Assembly (NCBI RefSeq): GCF_026967795.1
Contig: NZ_JAPVBH010000002.1
Span: 124,001 to 188,000, forward strand
DNA length: 64,000 nucleotides
Origin: Modestobacter sp. VKM Ac-2986
Lineage (GTDB): Bacteria > Actinomycetota > Actinomycetes > Mycobacteriales > Geodermatophilaceae
Reading direction: 5' to 3'
Each line of letters starts with the position of its first letter. Positions within the stretch are counted from its first letter, which is position 1. Under the pieces are notes generated by a model. That model had not been told where the DNA came from. It did not search any database and was given only the letters and a program-made list of their open reading frames with translations. Of the stretch, positions 38,814 through 48,676 are shown one piece after another. Position numbers and translations under genes: made by a program.

Positions 38814-39439
38814 GAGCGGCCCAGCATCCGCAGGGCCTGCCGCAGCAGGACGCCGACCTCGACGCCACCGGTCTCGGCGATCTGCGCGTCGGCGGCCGGC
38901 ACGAGCTCGAGGACGGCGATGTCGGCCTCCTTGGTGCTCCAGCCCAGCCCGACCAGCGCCTGGCCGAGCTGGTCGCGCCAGGGCTGGACGGGTGCGATGC
39001 CGGGCAGGGCCGGGCCGTCGAGGGAGGTGTCGGAGGTGGTGACGCCCAGGCGGTCGCGGAGCTCCAGCACCAGGCGCTCGGCGCCCTTCTTGCCGATGCC
39101 GGGCACCTGCATCAGTGCCTTGAGGTCGCCCATCGACACCGCCCGGCGCACCTCGCGCGGCGGGTGGATGGCCAGCACGGCCTGGGCGACCCGCGGGCCC
39201 ACGCCGTTGGCGGTCTGCAGCAGTTCGAACAGCTGGCGCTCGTCGTCGTCGGCGAAGCCGTAGAGGGTCAGGGAGTCCTCGCGGACCACCAGGCTGGTCG
39301 CCAGCCGGGCCTGCTCGCCGACCTGCAGCCGGGCGATGGTCCCGGGCGTGCACTGCACGGCCAGGCCCACCCCGCCGACCTCGACCACGGCGCCGTCGGG
39401 TGAGACCGCGGCGACGCGGCCGCTCACGCTGGCGATCAC
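38810..39439 (-). CDS. ruvA: Holliday junction branch migration protein RuvA
   Basis: Tetrameric junction-binding subunit. The 209-residue protein has the N-terminal OB fold ([20 protein letters not shown]), two helix-hairpin-helix motifs ([17 protein letters not shown] and [19 protein letters not shown]) and the C-terminal domain III that contacts RuvB ([14 protein letters not shown]). GTG 39439 overlaps the ruvC stop by four bases. A longer upstream frame is the shadow of ruvC. Confidence 0.96.
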   Translation of the reverse strand: MIASVSGRVAAVSPDGAVVEVGGVGLAVQCTPGTIARLQVGEQARLATSLVVREDSLTLYGFADDDERQLFELLQTANGVGPRVAQAVLAIHPPREVRRAVSMGDLKALMQVPGIGKKGAERLVLELRDRLGVTTSDTSLDGPALPGIAPVQPWRDQLGQALVGLGWSTKEADIAVLELVPAADAQIAETGGVEVGVLLRQALRMLGRS

Positions 39440-40005
39440 CGGGACACCCCCTGCCAGCGCGGCAGCGTCCGGGACGCCGGGACCGGTGCGCCGATGCCGC
39501 CGGCCAGCGCGGCGACCCGCAGCCGGGCCTGCGCCGGGGCGCGCCACACGTGGCAGACCGCCAGCGCCAGCGCGTCGGCGGCGTCGGCGGGCTTGGGCGC
39601 CTCGGTGAGCCCGAGGACCCGGGTGACCATCATCGTGACCTGGTCCTTGTCGGCGCGGCCGTTGCCGGAGATGGCGGCCTTGACCTCGCTGGGGGTGTGC
39701 CAGGCGACCGGCAGGTCGGCCTGCGCCGCGGCCAGCGCGGCGACACCGGCGGCCTGGGCGGTGCCGGTCGCCGTCCCCTTGTTGTTCTGGGTGAAGACGC
39801 GCTCGATGGCCACGGCCTCCGGGCGGTGCTGCCGCAGCAGGGCGGTCACGGCGGTGTGCACCTCCAGCAGTCGCAGTTCCAGGTCCAGGTCGGGGTGGGT
39901 GCGGATGACCCCGACCCCGATCGCCGTGGGCCGGACGCCGGGACGCCCGTCGACCACACCCCACCCGCACCGGGTCAGTCCCGGGTCGATGCCGAGCACC
40001 CGCAT
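39436..40005 (-). CDS. ruvC: Crossover junction endodeoxyribonuclease RuvC
   Basis: Holliday junction resolvase. The 189-residue RNase H-fold enzyme starts [20 protein letters not shown] with Asp7 as the first catalytic acid, and contains [10 protein letters not shown] with the second acid and the [14 protein letters not shown] block with the final acids. The ATG at 40005 follows GGTGGAGG and gives the family N-terminus, so it was preferred to an earlier frame opening. It is the first gene of ruvC-ruvA-ruvB. Confidence 0.96.
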   Translation of the reverse strand: MRVLGIDPGLTRCGWGVVDGRPGVRPTAIGVGVIRTHPDLDLELRLLEVHTAVTALLRQHRPEAVAIERVFTQNNKGTATGTAQAAGVAALAAAQADLPVAWHTPSEVKAAISGNGRADKDQVTMMVTRVLGLTEAPKPADAADALALAVCHVWRAPAQARLRVAALAGGIGAPVPASRTLPRWQGVSR

Positions 40006-40086
40006 GAGACCTCCACCGATCAGCGCGAACACGTGTTCGAACCAACGCTAACCGGCGTCCCTGACGAAACGGTCCCCGACACGCCC

Positions 40087-40154
40087 GTCGGCCCGGCCCC
40101 CTCGCAGGGTCCCGCCCTGAGCCTGCGAAGGGTGGGGGCGAGACGAAGGACCCC
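40087..40154. repeat. Dispersed GC-rich repeat, family 2 copy B
   Basis: The reverse complement of this stretch shares CCTTCGCAGGCTCAGG, CGGG.CCCTGCGAGGGGGCC and the flanking CGCCCCC with 12661-12719. It lies in the gap between yebC and ruvC, both on the minus strand, where it may work as a terminator for yebC. The rest of the gap shows nothing else. Confidence 0.7.
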
Positions 40155-40200
40155 GTGCCACCCAGCACTCGCGAGCTCGCACTGGGCCCCTGCACGCGGC

Positions 40201-40949
<749 letters not shown>

Positions 40950-40953
<4 letters not shown>

Positions 40954-41615
40954 GAAGCTCTCCCCTCACTGTCGGCGCCTGCAGTGGCGCCGTCGGAACC
41001 CAGACCGCGGGCACGGGCTGCCCGCACCAGCTCCACGAACATCGCGTGCACCCGGGGGTCGCCGGTGAGCTCGGGGTGGAAGCTGGTGGCCACCAGGTGA
41101 CCCTGGCGGACGGCGACGATCTTACCGTCGGCCGCTCCGCCCACGACCCGGCCGAGCACCTCGACCCCCGGACCGACCGCCTCGACCCACGGCGCGCGGA
41201 TGAAGACGGCGTGCACGGGACCCCCGGGGACGCCGGCCACCTCGACCTCGGTCTCGAAGGAGTCGACCTGCCGGCCGAAGGCGTTGCGGCGCACCGTGAC
41301 GTCCAGCCCGCCGATGGTCTGCTGGCCGGCGGGGGCGTCGAGCACCGTGTCGGCCAGCATGATCATCCCGGCACAGGAGCCGTAGGTGGGCAGCCCGGCC
41401 GCGACCGCCTCGCGCAGCGGCCCGAGCAGCCCGGACCGGGACGCCAGGTTGGCCATGGTGGTGGACTCCCCACCCGGGACGACGAGCCCGTCGACCGCCG
41501 CCAGCTCCGCCGGGCGCCGCACGGTCACCGCCTGCGCGCCCTGCCCACGCAGCACCGCCAGGTGCTCGCGGACGTCGCCCTGCAGCGCGAGCACCCCGAT
41601 GGTGGGCGCACTCAC
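40950..41615 (-). CDS. pdxT: Pyridoxal 5'-phosphate synthase glutaminase subunit
   Basis: Supplies ammonia to PdxS for one-step PLP synthesis. The 221-residue class I amidotransferase has the [17 protein letters not shown] motif, the nucleophile in GSCAGMIML and the catalytic SFHPELTGD. The C-terminal tail is slightly long. The GTG at 41615 overlaps the pdxS stop by four bases. The tesB-like gene found between pdxS and pdxT in M. tuberculosis is missing here. Confidence 0.95.
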
Positions 41616-42523
41616 CAGCCGCGGGCCGCGTAGCGCTGGGACTCCGGCAGGGTGTCGACGTTGATCCCGACCATCGGCTCGCCCAGCCCGCGGGAGACCT
41701 TGGCGATCACGGCCGGGTCGTCGAAGAAGGTGGTGGCCTGCACGATGGCAGCCGCCCGCTGCGCCGGGTCGCCGGACTTGAAGATGCCCGAGCCGACGAA
41801 CACGCCCTCGGCGCCCAGCTGCATCATCATCGCGGCGTCGGCCGGGGTGGCCAGGCCACCGGCGGTGAACAGGACGACGGGCAGCTTGCCGGTGCGGGCG
41901 ACCTCCACGACCAGGTCGTGCGGGGCGCGCAGCTCCTTGGCGGCGACGAACAGCTCGGTGTCGTCCAGGGTGGTCAGCCGCCGGATGCCGGCGCGCAGCG
42001 CGCGCATGTGCCGGGTGGCCTCCACGACGTTGCCAGTGCCGGCCTCGCCCTTGGAGCGGATCATCGCCGCGCCCTCGGAGATGCGGCGCAGCGCCTCGCC
42101 CAGGTCGGTCGCGCCGCACACGAAGGGCACGGTGAAGTCGGTCTTGACGATGTGGTGGGCCTCGTCGGCCGGGGTCAGCACCTCGGACTCGTCGATGTAG
42201 TCGACGCCGAGGGCCTGCAGCACCTGCGCCTCGACGAAGTGGCCGATCCGGGCCTTGGCCATCACCGGGATGGAGACCGCGTCGATGATGCCCTGGACCA
42301 TGTCCGGGTCGCTCATCCGCGCGATGCCGCCCTGGGCGCGGATGTCGGCCGGGACCCGCTCCAGCGCCATGACCGCGACCGCGCCGGCGTCCTCGGCGAT
42401 CTTGGCCTGCTCCGGGTTGACGACGTCCATGATGACGCCGCCCTTGAGCTGCTCGGCCATGCCGCGCTTGACCCGGACGGTGCCGGTGGACGTGTCGCTG
42501 GACTCGCTGTGCTGCTGGGACAC
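41612..42523 (-). CDS. pdxS: Pyridoxal 5'-phosphate synthase lyase subunit
   Basis: Condenses ribose 5-phosphate, glyceraldehyde 3-phosphate and PdxT-derived ammonia into PLP. The 303-residue TIM barrel is highly conserved: [20 protein letters not shown], the catalytic lysines in VMAKARIGH and in the [11 protein letters not shown]-type block ([11 protein letters not shown]), and [24 protein letters not shown]. The GTG at 42523 is followed by a short hydrophilic N-terminus. It is the promoter-proximal gene of pdxS-pdxT-yebC. Confidence 0.97.
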   Translation of the reverse strand: MSQQHSESSDTSTGTVRVKRGMAEQLKGGVIMDVVNPEQAKIAEDAGAVAVMALERVPADIRAQGGIARMSDPDMVQGIIDAVSIPVMAKARIGHFVEAQVLQALGVDYIDESEVLTPADEAHHIVKTDFTVPFVCGATDLGEALRRISEGAAMIRSKGEAGTGNVVEATRHMRALRAGIRRLTTLDDTELFVAAKELRAPHDLVVEVARTGKLPVVLFTAGGLATPADAAMMMQLGAEGVFVGSGIFKSGDPAQRAAAIVQATTFFDDPAVIAKVSRGLGEPMVGINVDTLPESQRYAARGW

Positions 42524-42573
42524 GTGGCTGCCTCGCTGGTCGTCGATCGGGAACGCCCCAGCCTACGGCCGGC

Positions 42574-43098
42574 TCAGCTGCCGGCGGACGGGCCGCCGGA
42601 GAGGACGGCGTCCAGCCCGTCGTCGATGTCGAAGTAGCGCGGCAGCGGCCGGCGGGCGTGCAGGCGGGACACCCGGGTCAGCCGGCGGCGGCGCAGCGCC
42701 CGGGTGTCCCGGACGGCGTCGTTGTAGAAGCGCCGGGCCAGCCCCACCCGGACGGCGGCCTCGTCGAGCTCGGGGGGCAGCGCCCCGGCCGGCACCCGGC
42801 CCAGCAGCCGGCCCAGCTGGTTCTCCGCGGCCTCGCGGTCCCCCGCCGCCGGGGTGCGCGAGGCGGTCGCGGCGTCGGCCAGCCCGGCGGCGAGCGGTGC
42901 GCCCAGGACGTCGGCGCGCTCCCGGGCGAGGGCGGCGGCCAGCTCGGCCCGGCGCAGCAGCGCGGCGTCGAGCACCTCACCGGCCCGGCGCACCCGGCCG
43001 GCGAGCCGGCGCAGCCGGATCAGCGTCCAGCCGGTCCACAGCAGGTGGACCACGACCAGGACCGCGGCGACGAGCAGCAGCCAGGTCCCGGGGGTCAT
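42574..43098 (-). CDS. LemA-like single-pass membrane protein
   Basis: A 174-residue protein with one N-terminal membrane segment ([22 protein letters not shown]) and a long alpha-helical cytoplasmic part. It contains [15 protein letters not shown], then [17 protein letters not shown], which recalls the YN..V..YN pattern of LemA-family proteins. The tail [11 protein letters not shown] is short. In mycobacteria this position, beside pimA, is taken by a Nudix gene (Rv2609c). The role is unknown. The LemA assignment is a visual judgement. Confidence 0.75.
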   Translation of the reverse strand: MTPGTWLLLVAAVLVVVHLLWTGWTLIRLRRLAGRVRRAGEVLDAALLRRAELAAALARERADVLGAPLAAGLADAATASRTPAAGDREAAENQLGRLLGRVPAGALPPELDEAAVRVGLARRFYNDAVRDTRALRRRRLTRVSRLHARRPLPRYFDIDDGLDAVLSGGPSAGS

Positions 43099-43159
43099 GA
43101 CCGCCCAGGCTAGCCAGCCCGGCCGTGCCTGCGGGCTCTCCTGGTCGTGCGACCGCGTG

Positions 43160-44365
43160 TCACCGGCGCACGCGGCGGCGGAACGGGCCGTGCGGTGGGC
43201 CCACGACCTCGCCGAGCAGCGCCGCGTCGTCCGCGGCGGAGCCGGTGACCCCAGCACCCCCGGGCGGGGCGACGGTCTCGTAGACGGTGAGGACCCGCTG
43301 GGCGACCACCGACCAGTCGTACTCGGCGACGACCGCCCGGCCGGCCGTGGTGAGCTCGGCCCGGCGGGCCGGGTCGGCGAGCAGCCCGCTGACGGCGGCG
43401 GCCAGTGCGTCGGCGTCCCCGCGGGGCACCAGCACCCCGGCGGTGCCGCCGGCCAGCACCCGGCCGAAGGCGTCGAGGTCGCTGGCCACGACCGGGGCCC
43501 CGGCGGCCATCGCCTCCAGCAGGATCACCCCGAAGGACTCCCCCAGCAGGTTCGGTGCGCAGTAGACGTCGACCGAGCGCAGGAACGCCGCCTTGTCCGC
43601 CTCGGTGAGCTCCCCGAGCAGGGTCACGTGCCCGCGGAGGTCCTCCCCCACCAGTTCGGCCAGCGCGTCGGGGTCGCCGCGGCCGGCCACCAGCAGCCGG
43701 GCACCGGGGTGCTCGCGCACGACCTGCCGCAGCGCGTCCAGCAGCACCGGCAGCCCCTTGCGCGGCTCGTCGTAGCGGCCGAGGAAGCCGATCGTGGGCA
43801 CCGCGGGGTCGGCGGTCGGCAGCAGGGGGCCCGCGGCGAAGGCGGGCACGTGCACGCCGTTGGGGATCACGACCGCGTCCCCCCCGAGGTGCTCGACCTG
43901 CACCCGGCGGGCGAAGTCGGACACCGCGATCCGGCCGCCGATCTTCTCCAGCCACGGCCGCACCCACGGTCCCAGCGCAGCGAGGAACTTCGACCGGGTG
44001 GTCGCGGCGTGGAAGGTCGCCACGATCGGCCCCTTGGCGACGATGCAGACCAGCAGCGACACCGACGGCGAGGCGGGCTCGTGCACGTGGACGACGTCGA
44101 AGGCGCCCTCGCGCAGCCAGCGGCGCACCCGTGCGGCGGAGACCAGCCCGATCTGCATGCTCGCCATCGAGCCGTTGTAGGGCACCGGCACCGCCCGCCC
44201 GGCCCAGGTCACGTGCTCGGCGGGCAGGTTCTCCTCGTGCTCGGCGGGGGTGAGCACCTCCACGTGGTGGCCCAGGCCGCGAAGGGTCTCGGCGAGGTCG
44301 CGCACGTGGTACTGGACGCCGCCGGGGACGTCCCACTGGTAGGGGCAGACCAGCCCGATCCGCAT
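43160..44365 (-). CDS. pimA: Phosphatidylinositol alpha-mannosyltransferase
   Basis: GT4 glycosyltransferase that adds the first mannose from GDP-mannose to phosphatidylinositol at the inner membrane face. The 401-residue protein starts MRIGLVCPYQWDVPGGVQYH as PimA does, with VHVHEPASPS, TFHAATTRSKF, a GT-B second domain (TIGFLGRYDEPRKGLPVLL) and the nucleotide-sugar motif ESFGVILLEAMAAGAPVV. The ATG shares one base with the acyltransferase stop (TGATG). Order and content match Rv2610c. The tail after 380 is low-complexity. Confidence 0.95.
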   Translation of the reverse strand: MRIGLVCPYQWDVPGGVQYHVRDLAETLRGLGHHVEVLTPAEHEENLPAEHVTWAGRAVPVPYNGSMASMQIGLVSAARVRRWLREGAFDVVHVHEPASPSVSLLVCIVAKGPIVATFHAATTRSKFLAALGPWVRPWLEKIGGRIAVSDFARRVQVEHLGGDAVVIPNGVHVPAFAAGPLLPTADPAVPTIGFLGRYDEPRKGLPVLLDALRQVVREHPGARLLVAGRGDPDALAELVGEDLRGHVTLLGELTEADKAAFLRSVDVYCAPNLLGESFGVILLEAMAAGAPVVASDLDAFGRVLAGGTAGVLVPRGDADALAAAVSGLLADPARRAELTTAGRAVVAEYDWSVVAQRVLTVYETVAPPGGAGVTGSAADDAALLGEVVGPPHGPFRRRVRR

Positions 44366-45300
44366 CAGGGCGCCTCCGCGGGCGCACGGTCGCCGGGGCC
44401 GACCCCGGGCCAGATCCGGCCGAGCACGTGCCAGTCCTCGGGCGCCTCGGCGATCGAGGTGGCGAAGGCGTCGGCGACCTGCTGCATCCCCGCGGTCACC
44501 CGGTCCCGCAGCCGACCCGGCCCGTCGACCGGCACCGGCGGGTGCACGGTGAAGCGCCAGCCGGCGCCGTCGAACCGGCACACCGCCGGCAGCAGCACCG
44601 CCCCGGTCTGGGCGGCCAGCAGCGCCGGGCCACCGGGCATCGTCGTCGCCCGGCCGAAGAAGGTGACCGGGACGCCGCTGCCGGAGAGGTCGCGGTCGAC
44701 CAGCAGGCACGTCGTCCCACCGGTGGCCAGCCACTCCCGCAGCACGGTGGCGCTGGGGCGCTCACCGCCGGTCAGCGGCACCACCCGCATGCCCAGGTGC
44801 TCGCGGTAGGCCACGAAGCGGCGGTACAGCGACTCCGGGCGCAGGCGCTCGGCGACGGTGAGGAACTCCCCGCCCAGGAAGTCCACCAGCCAGACCCCGG
44901 CGGCGTCCCAGTTGCCGCTGTGGGGCAGGGCGAGGACGACGCCGCGGCCCTCGGCGACCGCGCGTTCCAGGTGCTCGCGGCCGCGCAGGTCCGAGCCGGC
45001 GAGGATGCGCGCGGTGCCCAGCGTGGGCAGCCGGAAGGCCTCCTGCCAGTAGCGGGCGTAGGACTGCATGCCGCGCCGGGTGAGGTCGGCCAGCGCGGCG
45101 TCGTCCAGCCGGCCGCCGGTGACCACGTCGAGGTTGGCCCGCAGCTGCTGCACCCCGCGCCCGCCGCGGCGTGCGGCGAGGGCGCCACCGGCGGCGAAGA
45201 GCGCCCGGGCCGCCGGCTCGGGCAGCACCCGCACGGCCCGCCAGCCGGCCGCGTAGCCGCCGTCGGCCAGCCGGTCGCGCAGCTGCCCGGCGCGGCTCAC
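44365..45300 (-). CDS. Phosphatidylinositol mannoside acyltransferase
   Basis: Lipid A acyltransferase-like (LPLAT) enzyme equivalent to Rv2611c, which acylates the mannose of PIM. The 311-residue protein has the catalytic HxxxxD as His127 and Asp132 (ALPHSGNWDAAG), FRLPTLGTARI and RDLSGSGVPVTFFGRATTMPGGPALLA. The N-terminus is amphipathic rather than a clear membrane segment. GTG 45300 overlaps the pgsA stop by four bases. A longer frame upstream is a shadow of pgsA. Confidence 0.93.
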   Translation of the reverse strand: MSRAGQLRDRLADGGYAAGWRAVRVLPEPAARALFAAGGALAARRGGRGVQQLRANLDVVTGGRLDDAALADLTRRGMQSYARYWQEAFRLPTLGTARILAGSDLRGREHLERAVAEGRGVVLALPHSGNWDAAGVWLVDFLGGEFLTVAERLRPESLYRRFVAYREHLGMRVVPLTGGERPSATVLREWLATGGTTCLLVDRDLSGSGVPVTFFGRATTMPGGPALLAAQTGAVLLPAVCRFDGAGWRFTVHPPVPVDGPGRLRDRVTAGMQQVADAFATSIAEAPEDWHVLGRIWPGVGPGDRAPAEAP

Positions 45301-45950
45301 GACGCGGGTCGGCCGGTGGACTCGCCGGCGGGGCGGCTGGGCAGCTGCATGCCCCGGGACTCCCGCCGGACGGCGGTGAACCGCTGCGCGACGGTCACCG
45401 CACTGCCCACCAGCAGCACCCACAGCGCGACGTGCACCGCGTAGGGGATGCCCAGGCCACTGAAGCCGGTGCCGACCAGCACCAGGATCAGCCGCTCGGT
45501 GCGCTCGACGATCCCGACGTCGGCGGACAGCCCGACGCCCTCGGCGCGGGCCTTGACGTAGGAGGTGAGCACGCCCAGGACCAGGCACAGCAGGGCGAGC
45601 AGCACCAGCAGCCGGTTGTCCCCGGCGCCGGAGAACCACCAGACCAGGCCGCCGAAGATCGCGGCGTCGGCGGCGCGGTCACCGGTGGAGTCCAGGACGG
45701 CGCCGAACACCGAGCCGCCGCCCCGGGCCCGGGCCAGCGCGCCGTCGAGCATGTCCAGCAGCACGAAGAAGGTGACCGCCAGCGCGCCCCAGAACAGGTG
45801 GCCGGTGCCGATGCCGAACACCGCCGAGGCGATGGCCCCGACCGTGCCGACGAGCGTGACGGTGTTCGCGGTGACCCCGACCTTGAGCAGGCCGCGCACC
45901 ACCGGCGCCCAGAAGCGGGCGACGGCCGGGCGCAGGTTGACCCCGAGCAC
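45297..45950 (-). CDS. pgsA: Phosphatidylinositol phosphate synthase (CDP-alcohol phosphatidyltransferase)
   Basis: Integral membrane enzyme that joins CDP-diacylglycerol and inositol phosphate. The 217-residue protein has six membrane segments and the full CDP-alcohol motif DxxDGxxAR(x8)GxxxDxxxD: Asp66, Asp69, Gly70, Arg74, Gly83, Asp87 and Asp91. The GTG at 45950 directly follows the HIT gene stop (TGAGTG). Cluster order thrS-HIT-pgsA-acyltransferase-pimA matches Rv2614c-Rv2610c, which supports the phosphatidylinositol role over phosphatidylglycerophosphate synthesis. Confidence 0.94.
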   Translation of the reverse strand: MLGVNLRPAVARFWAPVVRGLLKVGVTANTVTLVGTVGAIASAVFGIGTGHLFWGALAVTFFVLLDMLDGALARARGGGSVFGAVLDSTGDRAADAAIFGGLVWWFSGAGDNRLLVLLALLCLVLGVLTSYVKARAEGVGLSADVGIVERTERLILVLVGTGFSGLGIPYAVHVALWVLLVGSAVTVAQRFTAVRRESRGMQLPSRPAGESTGRPAS

Positions 45951-46547
45951 TCAGGCCCCCCGGCCGGTCGCCGGCCACGCGGCGGCCAGCAGCGCCCGGG
46001 TCTCGGCGAGGACCTGCGGGAGCACCCGGGTCAGCCCGATCACCGGCATGAAGTTGGTGTCGCCGCCCCAGCGGGGCACCGCGTGCTGGTGCAGGTGGTC
46101 GGCGATGCCGGCCCCGGCGACCGAGCCCTGGTTCATGCCCACGTTGAACCCGTGCGCACCGCTGACCGAGCGCACCACGCGCATCGCCGTCTGGGTGTAG
46201 GCCCCCAGCTCGGCGACCTCGGCGACCGTGAGGTCGGTGTAGTCGGGCACGTGCCGGTACGGGACCACCATCAGGTGCCCGGCGTTGTACGGGTACAGGT
46301 TGAGGACGACGAACACCGTCTCACCGCGGGCGACGATCAGCCCCTCGGCGTCGTCCATCGCCGGGATCAGGCAGAACGGGCAGTCGTGGTCGCCGGTGGG
46401 CTTGTTCTCCCCGCGGATGTAGGCCATCCGGTAGGGCGTCCACAGGTGCTCGAACACCGCCGTCGGGCCGTCCTCGTCGTTGACGACGGGCACCCGCAGC
46501 TCGCCCGGGTGCCCGGCCGGCTCCTCGGTCACCTGCCCCTCGGTCAC
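45951..46547 (-). CDS. HIT-family nucleotide phosphorylase/hydrolase (Rv2613c-like)
   Basis: Histidine-triad enzyme. The mycobacterial counterpart Rv2613c is a diadenosine tetraphosphate phosphorylase. The 198-residue protein has the triad [10 protein letters not shown] (His151, His153, His155), the CPFC pair (Cys56, Cys59) and [19 protein letters not shown]. The start at GTG 46547 overlaps the thrS stop by four bases. It sits between thrS and pgsA, as expected, possibly disposing of Ap4A made by aminoacyl-tRNA synthetases. Confidence 0.92.
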   Translation of the reverse strand: MTEGQVTEEPAGHPGELRVPVVNDEDGPTAVFEHLWTPYRMAYIRGENKPTGDHDCPFCLIPAMDDAEGLIVARGETVFVVLNLYPYNAGHLMVVPYRHVPDYTDLTVAEVAELGAYTQTAMRVVRSVSGAHGFNVGMNQGSVAGAGIADHLHQHAVPRWGGDTNFMPVIGLTRVLPQVLAETRALLAAAWPATGRGA

Positions 46548-48595
46548 TGCGCCTGCTCGGCGGTCGGGTCGGTGTTGTGCCGGGCCGCGACCCAGGCGGC
46601 GACCTGCTCGACGGCCTCGGCCACCGGGACGCCGTTGCGCTGCGACCCGTCGCGGTAGCGGAAGGAGACCGCCCCGGCCTCGGCGTCGGTGGCCCCGGCG
46701 ATGAGCACGAAGGGCACCTTCTGCTTGCTGGCGGTGCGGATCTTCTTCTGCATCCGGTCGTCGGAGTCGTCGACCTCGACCCGGATGCCCCGGGCGCGCA
46801 GCTGCAGGGCCACGTCGGTCAGGTAGGGCACCTGCTCGTCGGTGATCGGGATGCCCACGACCTGGACCGGGGCGAGCCAGGCCGGGAAGGCGCCGGCGTA
46901 GTGCTCGGTGAGCACGCCGAAGAACCGCTCGATCGAGCCGAACAGCGCGCGGTGCAGCATCACCGGCCGCTGGCGGGAGCCGTCGGCCGCGCTGTACTCC
47001 AGGTCGAAGCGCTCGGGCAGCTGGAAGTCGACCTGGATGGTCGACATCTGCCAGGTGCGGCCGATCGCGTCGCGGGCCTGCACGGAGATCTTCGGGCCGT
47101 AGAACGCCGCACCCTCGGGGTCGGGGACGAGCTCCAGCCCGGACTCCACCGCTGCCTGGCGCAGCGCCTCGGTGGCGGCCTCCCAGCTCTCGTCGCTGCC
47201 CACGGACTTCGCCGGGTTGCGGGTCGAGAGCTCCAGGTAGAAGTCGCTCAGGCCGTAGTCGGCCAGCAGCCCCAGCACGAAGTCCAGCAGGCCGCGCAGC
47301 TCGCCGGCCATCTGCTCGGGCGTGCAGTAGATGTGCGCGTCGTCCTGGGTGAAGCCGCGGGCCCGGGTCAGGCCGTGGATGACGCCGGACTTCTCGTAGC
47401 GGTAGACGGTGCCGAACTCGAACAGCCGCAGCGGCAGCTCCCGGTACGACCGGCCCCGGGAGGAGAAGACCAGGTTGTGCATCGGGCAGTTCATCGGCTT
47501 GAGGTAGTAGTCCTGGCCCTGCTTGCGGACGTTGCCCTCGGCGTCGCGCTCCTCGTCCAGCCGCATCGCCGGGTACATGCCCTCGGAGTACCAGTCCAGG
47601 TGCCCGGAGGTCTCGAACAGCTGGCCCTTGGTGATGTGCGGGGTGTTGACGAAGGAGTAGCCGGCCTGCTCGTGCCGGCGGCGGCTGTAGTCCTCCAGCT
47701 CCCGGCGGATGACCCCGCCCTTGGGGTGGAAGACGGCCAGGCCCGAGCCGATCTCGTCGGGGAAGCTGAACAGGTCCAGCTCCGAGCCCAGCTTGCGGTG
47801 GTCACGGCGCTCGGCCTCGGCCTGCTGCTCCTGGTACGCCTTGAGGGCGTCCTTGCTCTCCCACGCGGTGCCGTAGACCCGCTGGAGCTGGGGGTTCTTC
47901 TCACTCCCCCGCCAGTAGGCGGCGGCACTGCGGGTGAGCGCGAAGGCCGGGACGTTGGAGGTGCGCGGCAGGTGCGGGCCGCGGCACAGGTCGGTCCAGA
48001 CCACGTCGCCGGTGCGGGCGTCGACGTTGTCGTACATGGTCAGCTGTGCGCCGCCCACCTCGACGTCGGCACCGTCCCCGGCCTCGGCGGCCCCGCCCTT
48101 GAGCCCGATCAGCTCCAGCTTGTAGGGCTCGTGCGCGAGCTCCGCGCGGGCCTCGTCGTCGCTGATCTCGCGGCGGCGGAAGTGCTGGCCGGCCCGGACG
48201 ATCTCGGTCATCTTCTTCTCGAGGGCGCTGAGGTCCTCGGGGGTGAAGGGCCGCTCGGGGTCGAAGTCGTAGTAGAAGCCGTTCTCCACCGGCGGGCCGA
48301 TGCCCAGCCGGGTGCCCGGGAAGAGCTCCTGCACGGCCTGGGCGAGCACGTGCGCGGCGGAGTGCCGGATGACCGCGCGGCCCTCGGCGCTCGCGGCCGG
48401 CACCAGCTCGACGTCGGTGTCGGCGTCGGGGGTCCAGGCGAGGTCCTTCAGGTCACCGGTGGCCAGCTCACGGACGACGACCGCGCCGTCGGGGCCCTTC
48501 AGCGGCAGCCCGGCGTCCTTGAGCGCCTGCAGGGCCGTCGTCCCGGCCGGCACCCGGACGGGGTCGGCGGCGGTGGGCGAGGGCGCGGTGGACAC
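46544..48595 (-). CDS. thrS: Threonyl-tRNA synthetase
   Basis: Charges tRNA-Thr and edits seryl-tRNA. The 683-residue protein has the TGS-type N-terminus, the editing domain with [20 protein letters not shown], the class II core with zinc ligands in [10 protein letters not shown] and the C-terminal anticodon domain ([16 protein letters not shown]). Length is normal. The GTG at 48595 gives [16 protein letters not shown] leader of about 45 bases with a -10 like TAGTCT is proposed. No T-box is visible. Confidence 0.97.
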   Translation of the reverse strand: MSTAPSPTAADPVRVPAGTTALQALKDAGLPLKGPDGAVVVRELATGDLKDLAWTPDADTDVELVPAASAEGRAVIRHSAAHVLAQAVQELFPGTRLGIGPPVENGFYYDFDPERPFTPEDLSALEKKMTEIVRAGQHFRRREISDDEARAELAHEPYKLELIGLKGGAAEAGDGADVEVGGAQLTMYDNVDARTGDVVWTDLCRGPHLPRTSNVPAFALTRSAAAYWRGSEKNPQLQRVYGTAWESKDALKAYQEQQAEAERRDHRKLGSELDLFSFPDEIGSGLAVFHPKGGVIRRELEDYSRRRHEQAGYSFVNTPHITKGQLFETSGHLDWYSEGMYPAMRLDEERDAEGNVRKQGQDYYLKPMNCPMHNLVFSSRGRSYRELPLRLFEFGTVYRYEKSGVIHGLTRARGFTQDDAHIYCTPEQMAGELRGLLDFVLGLLADYGLSDFYLELSTRNPAKSVGSDESWEAATEALRQAAVESGLELVPDPEGAAFYGPKISVQARDAIGRTWQMSTIQVDFQLPERFDLEYSAADGSRQRPVMLHRALFGSIERFFGVLTEHYAGAFPAWLAPVQVVGIPITDEQVPYLTDVALQLRARGIRVEVDDSDDRMQKKIRTASKQKVPFVLIAGATDAEAGAVSFRYRDGSQRNGVPVAEAVEQVAAWVAARHNTDPTAEQAQ

Positions 48596-48617
48596 GAGGT
48601 CTCCTGGGGGATCGGTC

Positions 48618-48642
48618 GGGCCCCGGCCGGACGACCGGGCCC
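48618..48642 (-). terminator. GC hairpin between the CapA-like gene and thrS
   Basis: GGGCCC with a bulged C and GG (48618-48626) pairs with CCGGGCCC (48635-48642), 35 bases beyond the CapA-like stop. It may end that transcript or lie in the thrS leader. Confidence 0.35.
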
Positions 48643-48647
48643 TGAGC

Positions 48648-48653
48648 AGACTA
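48648..48653 (-). promoter_or_regulatory. Candidate -10 box for thrS
   Basis: TAGTCT on the minus strand, about 53 bases before the thrS GTG. It fits TANNNT, but no -35 is recognisable, and the hairpin at 48618 would fall in the leader. Confidence 0.3.
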
Positions 48654-48676
48654 GTGCGCGCCGGCGACCGGGCGGG

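Noticed and set aside
48596-48676. T-box leader upstream of thrS
   Set aside because: The gap is too short and lacks specifier-loop or T-box (TGGNACCGCG) sequence. The same holds for alaS, aspS and hisS.
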